NCBI RefSeq assembly: GCF_034424175.1
Contig: NZ_CP139986.1
Span: forward strand, 2,356,001-2,420,000
Source: Kluyvera intermedia
GTDB lineage: Bacteria > Pseudomonadota > Gammaproteobacteria > Enterobacterales > Enterobacteriaceae
DNA length: 64,000 nt
Direction: 5' to 3'
Shown here: piece after piece, positions 60,787-64,000 of the stretch
Position numbering within the stretch: the stretch's first letter is position 1
Layout of the letters: the number at the start of each line of letters is the position of its first letter
Position numbers and translations under genes: made by a program
Notes under the pieces: model-generated
Database searches by the model: none
Told to the model about the DNA's origin: nothing
The model's input: only the letters and a program-made list of their open reading frames with translations

Positions 60787-61443
60787 TTACTTAATACCTT
60801 CCTGATTCTCTCTCTTCGCCTCTTCGCGCTCAACTTCACGATACCAGCGAGGATGGTGTTTCTGCGCCCAGCGACGACTCACCTTGCCCTCAATCATCCC
60901 TTTAATCGACCCTTTGACCCAGAATGCCATATACATATGGATGAGGATCGCATGGATCAGAATGATTGCCGTCGTAGCATGAATCAGTAATGCGTAGCGA
61001 ATGACCTGAATCGGGAAATACGGCGCAAAGTAAGGACGCCAGATAATCACCCCGGTCACCAGCAGCACGAAAATCATGCTCATAATGGTCCAGAACATCA
61101 TCTTTTGCCCGGCGTTATATTTGCCGACCTTCGCGACCTTATGCTCGTTGCCTTTCAGCACTTCAACAATCCCCAATACCCACGGAATATCTTTCTTATC
61201 CGGAATATTGTGGTGAACGAAGCGGACGAACATAAACATCAGCACCACGAAAATCAGTACGCCGAAGAATGGGTGCAGAATACGCCCCATCTGCGGTGTC
61301 CCGAAGGTTTCGGTCAGCCATTGCAGCGTCGGGAAGAAGAACGAAATCCCCGATACCGCCACCAGGAAGAAGCAGATAACCACCGTCCAGTGACAGGCGC
61401 GATCGACAAACTTAGTGCGCACAATCATTTTCGACTTACTCAT
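60787..61443 (-). CDS. fdnI: FdnI, formate dehydrogenase-N cytochrome b556 subunit
   Basis: Inner-membrane di-haem cytochrome b of 218 residues. It starts MSKSKMIVRTKFVDRACHW; haem-ligand histidines lie in RACHWTVVICF, ILHPFFGVLIF and LIHAILIHMYMAFWVKG. It passes electrons from FdnH to menaquinone in anaerobic nitrate respiration. It overlaps fdnH by eight bases. The operon is FNR- and NarL-activated in E. coli. Confidence 0.95.
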   Translation of the reverse strand: MSKSKMIVRTKFVDRACHWTVVICFFLVAVSGISFFFPTLQWLTETFGTPQMGRILHPFFGVLIFVVLMFMFVRFVHHNIPDKKDIPWVLGIVEVLKGNEHKVAKVGKYNAGQKMMFWTIMSMIFVLLVTGVIIWRPYFAPYFPIQVIRYALLIHATTAIILIHAILIHMYMAFWVKGSIKGMIEGKVSRRWAQKHHPRWYREVEREEAKRENQEGIK

Positions 61444-62323
61444 GGCCATCCTCCTCTTCGTCATCGTCCACTTCTTTGTTCGGGCCAATACCAATGTAGT
61501 GATAGATAAGCCCGGCAAAGGTGGCGATAAAGCCAGCGGCAGACAGCGGCTTCAGCGCGCCCTTCCACAGGTTGATGCTGGTATCGATAGCCGGATCTTT
61601 TGGCAGCTTATGATAAAGCTCCGGTTGATCCGCATGATGCAGGACATACATCACGTGTGTGCCACCCACCCCTTCGGGGTTGTAAATACCGGCATTCGGA
61701 TAGCCGCGTTTTTTGAGCTTATCCACGCGTTCCTGCGCCACGTCCAGCATCTCTTTCTTAGTACCGAAATGGATGGCACCAGTCGGACAGGTTTTCACAC
61801 AGGCCGGTTCCATACCCACGCTAACGCGGTCTACACACAGAGTGCATTTATAGACGCGGTTATCCTCTTTATTGAGGCGCGGAATATTAAACGGACACCC
61901 GGCAATGCAGTAACCACAACCGATACAGCTATCCTGCTGGAAATCGACGATCCCGTTGGCGTACTGAATAATTGCCCCGGCGGACGGACAAGCTTTCAGG
62001 CAGCCCGGATCCTCACAGTGCATACAGCCGTCTTTACGAATCAGCCATTCCAGCTTACCGTTCTGTTCGGTTTCACTAAAGCGCATCACCGTCCAGGATT
62101 TGGCGCTCAAATCGGCTGGATTATCGTAAACCCCAACGCAATGCCCTACCTCGTCGCGGATATCATTCCACTCGGAGCAGGCCACCTGGCAGGCTTTACA
62201 GCCCACGCAGGAGGAGACGTCGATAAGCTTGGCAACTTCTTCCTTATAATCCCGCGCACGAGGCGCGGGTGTAATCGGGTTCGTTGCAGAGCGTTTGATA
62301 ATGTCTTGTGTTTCCATCGCCAT
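61436..62323 (-). CDS. fdnH: FdnH, formate dehydrogenase-N iron-sulfur subunit
   Basis: Four-[4Fe-4S] electron-transfer subunit of 295 residues. Cysteine clusters: CVGCKACQVAC, CMHCEDPGCLKAC, CIGCGYCIAGC and CTLCVDRV. A C-terminal transmembrane helix (PLSAAGFIATFAGLIYHYIGIG) is followed by an acidic tail. It links FdnG in the periplasm to FdnI. Start MAMETQDIIKRSATNP, 11 bases after fdnG. Confidence 0.96.
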   Translation of the reverse strand: MAMETQDIIKRSATNPITPAPRARDYKEEVAKLIDVSSCVGCKACQVACSEWNDIRDEVGHCVGVYDNPADLSAKSWTVMRFSETEQNGKLEWLIRKDGCMHCEDPGCLKACPSAGAIIQYANGIVDFQQDSCIGCGYCIAGCPFNIPRLNKEDNRVYKCTLCVDRVSVGMEPACVKTCPTGAIHFGTKKEMLDVAQERVDKLKKRGYPNAGIYNPEGVGGTHVMYVLHHADQPELYHKLPKDPAIDTSINLWKGALKPLSAAGFIATFAGLIYHYIGIGPNKEVDDDEEEDGHE

Positions 62324-62334
62324 TTAAACGCTCC

Positions 62335-64000
62335 TTACGCTTTCTCGATGTTAACCAGGAACGCCTTGTACTCTGGCGTTTGCGAGTTGGAATCGCCGAC
62401 GTTTGGCGTCAGGGTATTGGCGATATAGCCTTTACGCGCCACGCCTTCATAACCCCAGTGCAGCGGGATCCCGACAGTTTCCACCTGCTGACCGTTAACG
62501 TTCAGCGTTTGCAGACGACGAGTTACCACGGCAACCGCGCGGATAAAGCCACGCTGGCTGCTGACGGTCACGCGATCGCCATTAGCAATGCCTTTCGCCT
62601 TCGCCAGCCCTTCGCTGATTTCAACAAACTGTTCCGGCTGTGCAATCGAGTTCAGACGCGCATGCTTGGTCCAGGTGTGGAAATGCTCGGTCAGACGATA
62701 GGTGGTACCCACGTACGGGAACTTATCTTTTTTACCCAGACGCACTGCATCTTCTTCATACAGACGTACAACCGGACTGGAGATAACGTTCGGGTGCAGC
62801 GGGTTAGTCCCCAGCGGCGTTTCCATCGGCTCGTAGTGTTCCGGGAACGGCCCTTCTGCCAGCTTATCGATGGCAAACAGACGACCCAACCCTTCTGGCT
62901 GCATGATAAACGGCATGGTAGCGCTACCCGGAGGCGCGGTATTAAAGTCCGGGATATCGTTACCCGTCCATTTACTGCCGTTCCACTGGATGAGCATCCG
63001 TTTTGGATCCCACGGTTTACCATTCACATCCGCAGATGCGCGGTTATACAGCACGCGACGGTTGAGCGGCCACGCCCATGCCCAACCCAGCGTATTCCCC
63101 AGACCTGACGGATCCGAGTTATCGCGGTTAGCCATCTGATTACCCTGCTCAGTCCAGCTACCGGTATAAATCCAGCAGGAAGATGAGGTGGTACCGTCAT
63201 CACGCAGCAGTGCGAAGCTGTTCAGCAACTGACCTTTCTTCGCGACCAGCACGCCGTTGGCATCATAGATATCGGCCAGTGCATAGCCGTTATTCTCTTT
63301 TGCCACTTCTTCGGACTCTGGATGGTCAGGTTGCTTATAGTTCCAGCCCATTTTCAGCAGCGGCTCAACACCTTTACCGCCTTCGTTGCGATACATCTCG
63401 CGCAGACGATGATAAATACCGGCAATGATCTCGCCGTCGTTACGCGCTTCACCTGGTGCATCCTGACCTTTCCAATGCCACTGCAACCAGCGACCGGAGT
63501 TGGCAATAGAGCCATCTTCTTCCGCAAAGCAGGTGGACGGCAGACGGAAGACTTCGGTCTGAATGGTTGACGAGTCGACATCGTTTGATTCGCCGTGGTT
63601 CTGCCAGAAGGTCGAGGTTTCGGTCACTAATGGATCGATAACGACCATGTACTTCAATTTACTCAGGCTACGGACAACTTTGTTTTTATCCGGGAACGAC
63701 GCAACCGGGTTAAAGCCCTGGCAGATGTAGCCAGTCACTTTGCCGTTATCCATCATGTTGAAGTATTTAATAACGTCATAGGCCTGATCCCATTTCGGCA
63801 ACCAGTTAAAGCCCCAATCGTTATCTTTATTCGCCGCATCACCGTAGAACGACTTCATCAGGCTGACGAAGAACTTAGGATAGTTACCCCAGTAGTTCAC
63901 CTGGTCGGCCATCGTCGCTTTCGGTGTATTGGCGGTCAGATAGGTTTGCAGGTCAGCCTGTTTTTCTGACGGCAGCGTCAGATAACCCGGAATGCTCGTC
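62335..64000 (-). CDS. fdnG: FdnG, formate dehydrogenase-N molybdopterin subunit (5' part outside window)
   Basis: C-terminal 555 or so codons of the catalytic molybdenum subunit (full length about 1015). It contains KVTGYICQGFNPVASFP, the WQNHGESNDVDSSTIQTEVFRLPSTCF region, and the molybdopterin dinucleotide-binding C-terminal domain (FPYVGTTYRLTEHFHTWTKH, IPLHWGYEGVARKGYIANTLTP). The frame continues unbroken to the window edge. The selenocysteine codon and Tat signal would lie beyond it. Confidence 0.96.
   Translation of the reverse strand, partial: TSIPGYLTLPSEKQADLQTYLTANTPKATMADQVNYWGNYPKFFVSLMKSFYGDAANKDNDWGFNWLPKWDQAYDVIKYFNMMDNGKVTGYICQGFNPVASFPDKNKVVRSLSKLKYMVVIDPLVTETSTFWQNHGESNDVDSSTIQTEVFRLPSTCFAEEDGSIANSGRWLQWHWKGQDAPGEARNDGEIIAGIYHRLREMYRNEGGKGVEPLLKMGWNYKQPDHPESEEVAKENNGYALADIYDANGVLVAKKGQLLNSFALLRDDGTTSSSCWIYTGSWTEQGNQMANRDNSDPSGLGNTLGWAWAWPLNRRVLYNRASADVNGKPWDPKRMLIQWNGSKWTGNDIPDFNTAPPGSATMPFIMQPEGLGRLFAIDKLAEGPFPEHYEPMETPLGTNPLHPNVISSPVVRLYEEDAVRLGKKDKFPYVGTTYRLTEHFHTWTKHARLNSIAQPEQFVEISEGLAKAKGIANGDRVTVSSQRGFIRAVAVVTRRLQTLNVNGQQVETVGIPLHWGYEGVARKGYIANTLTPNVGDSNSQTPEYKAFLVNIEKA

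Noticed and set aside
61415..63108. Long plus-strand ORFs opposite fdnH and fdnG
   Set aside because: Antisense to highly conserved formate dehydrogenase genes whose cysteine clusters read on minus; composition artefact.

Overview
The window is chromosomal DNA of an Enterobacteriaceae species. Proteins such as FNR, UspE, MarA, MaeA, FdnH and UxaB look near-identical or very similar to E. coli proteins as I remember them. Gene content (a pca operon, a second cfa, cioAB, an extra ABC-F gene) fits a Citrobacter-like genome, but I cannot fix the genus. No rRNA, tRNA or CRISPR array was seen.

The window spans the replication terminus. It holds one chromosome-dimer resolution site (dif, 40748-40775). 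Two Tus-type Ter sites flank it (32484-32499 on minus, 54364-54379 on plus), in the orientation expected of a fork trap. Four exact MatP sites (matS) mark the Ter macrodomain, and a few KOPS octamers mostly point at dif.

Layout. (1) 1-10.2 kb: ydcO (partial), sutR, rlhA; a cyanide-insensitive bd-type oxidase operon with a 41-residue small subunit; uspE, fnr with its FNR box, ogt, the small RNA mcaS and smrA. (2) 10.2-17.6 kb: pcaR and a divergent pcaIJFBDC operon for the lower beta-ketoadipate pathway, without pcaGH, then a lipoprotein pectinesterase. (3) 17.6-23.4 kb: ydeE, eamA, marBAR, marC, sotB. (4) 23.4-34.3 kb: a PhzF protein, an LDH-like dehydrogenase, ptrR/sad/glsB/yneG, a MASE2-GGDEF protein, uxaB, yneE, acetyltransferases and an unannotated-looking 32-residue membrane protein. 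(5) 34.3-40.3 kb: AraC-type regulators, an MBL-fold hydrolase, a second cyclopropane synthase, digH and a VF530 protein. (6) 40.8-48 kb: a transposon beside dif, with an ISNCY-type transposase, arsH, arsRBC, a universal stress protein and a SulP transporter. (7) 48-50.6 kb: a decayed stretch in which a yncE-like gene and a lysR gene are truncated tail to tail by one apparent deletion, then a nitronate monooxygenase. (8) 50.6-64 kb: an XRE regulator and methyltransferase, maeA, an ABC-F ATPase behind an elaborate leader, adhP, a lipoprotein, an AraJ-like exporter, an unknown protein and fdnIHG (fdnG partial).

The strongest novelty candidates are two. One is the leader region upstream of the ABC-F gene: a 27-codon ORF with an ideal ribosome binding site, a long hairpin over its end, an alternative pairing partner, and a second hairpin over the next ribosome binding site. 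This is the architecture of a ribosome-stalling attenuator. The other is the terminus itself: a Xer-adjacent arsenic transposon and a Ter pair only about 22 kb apart.
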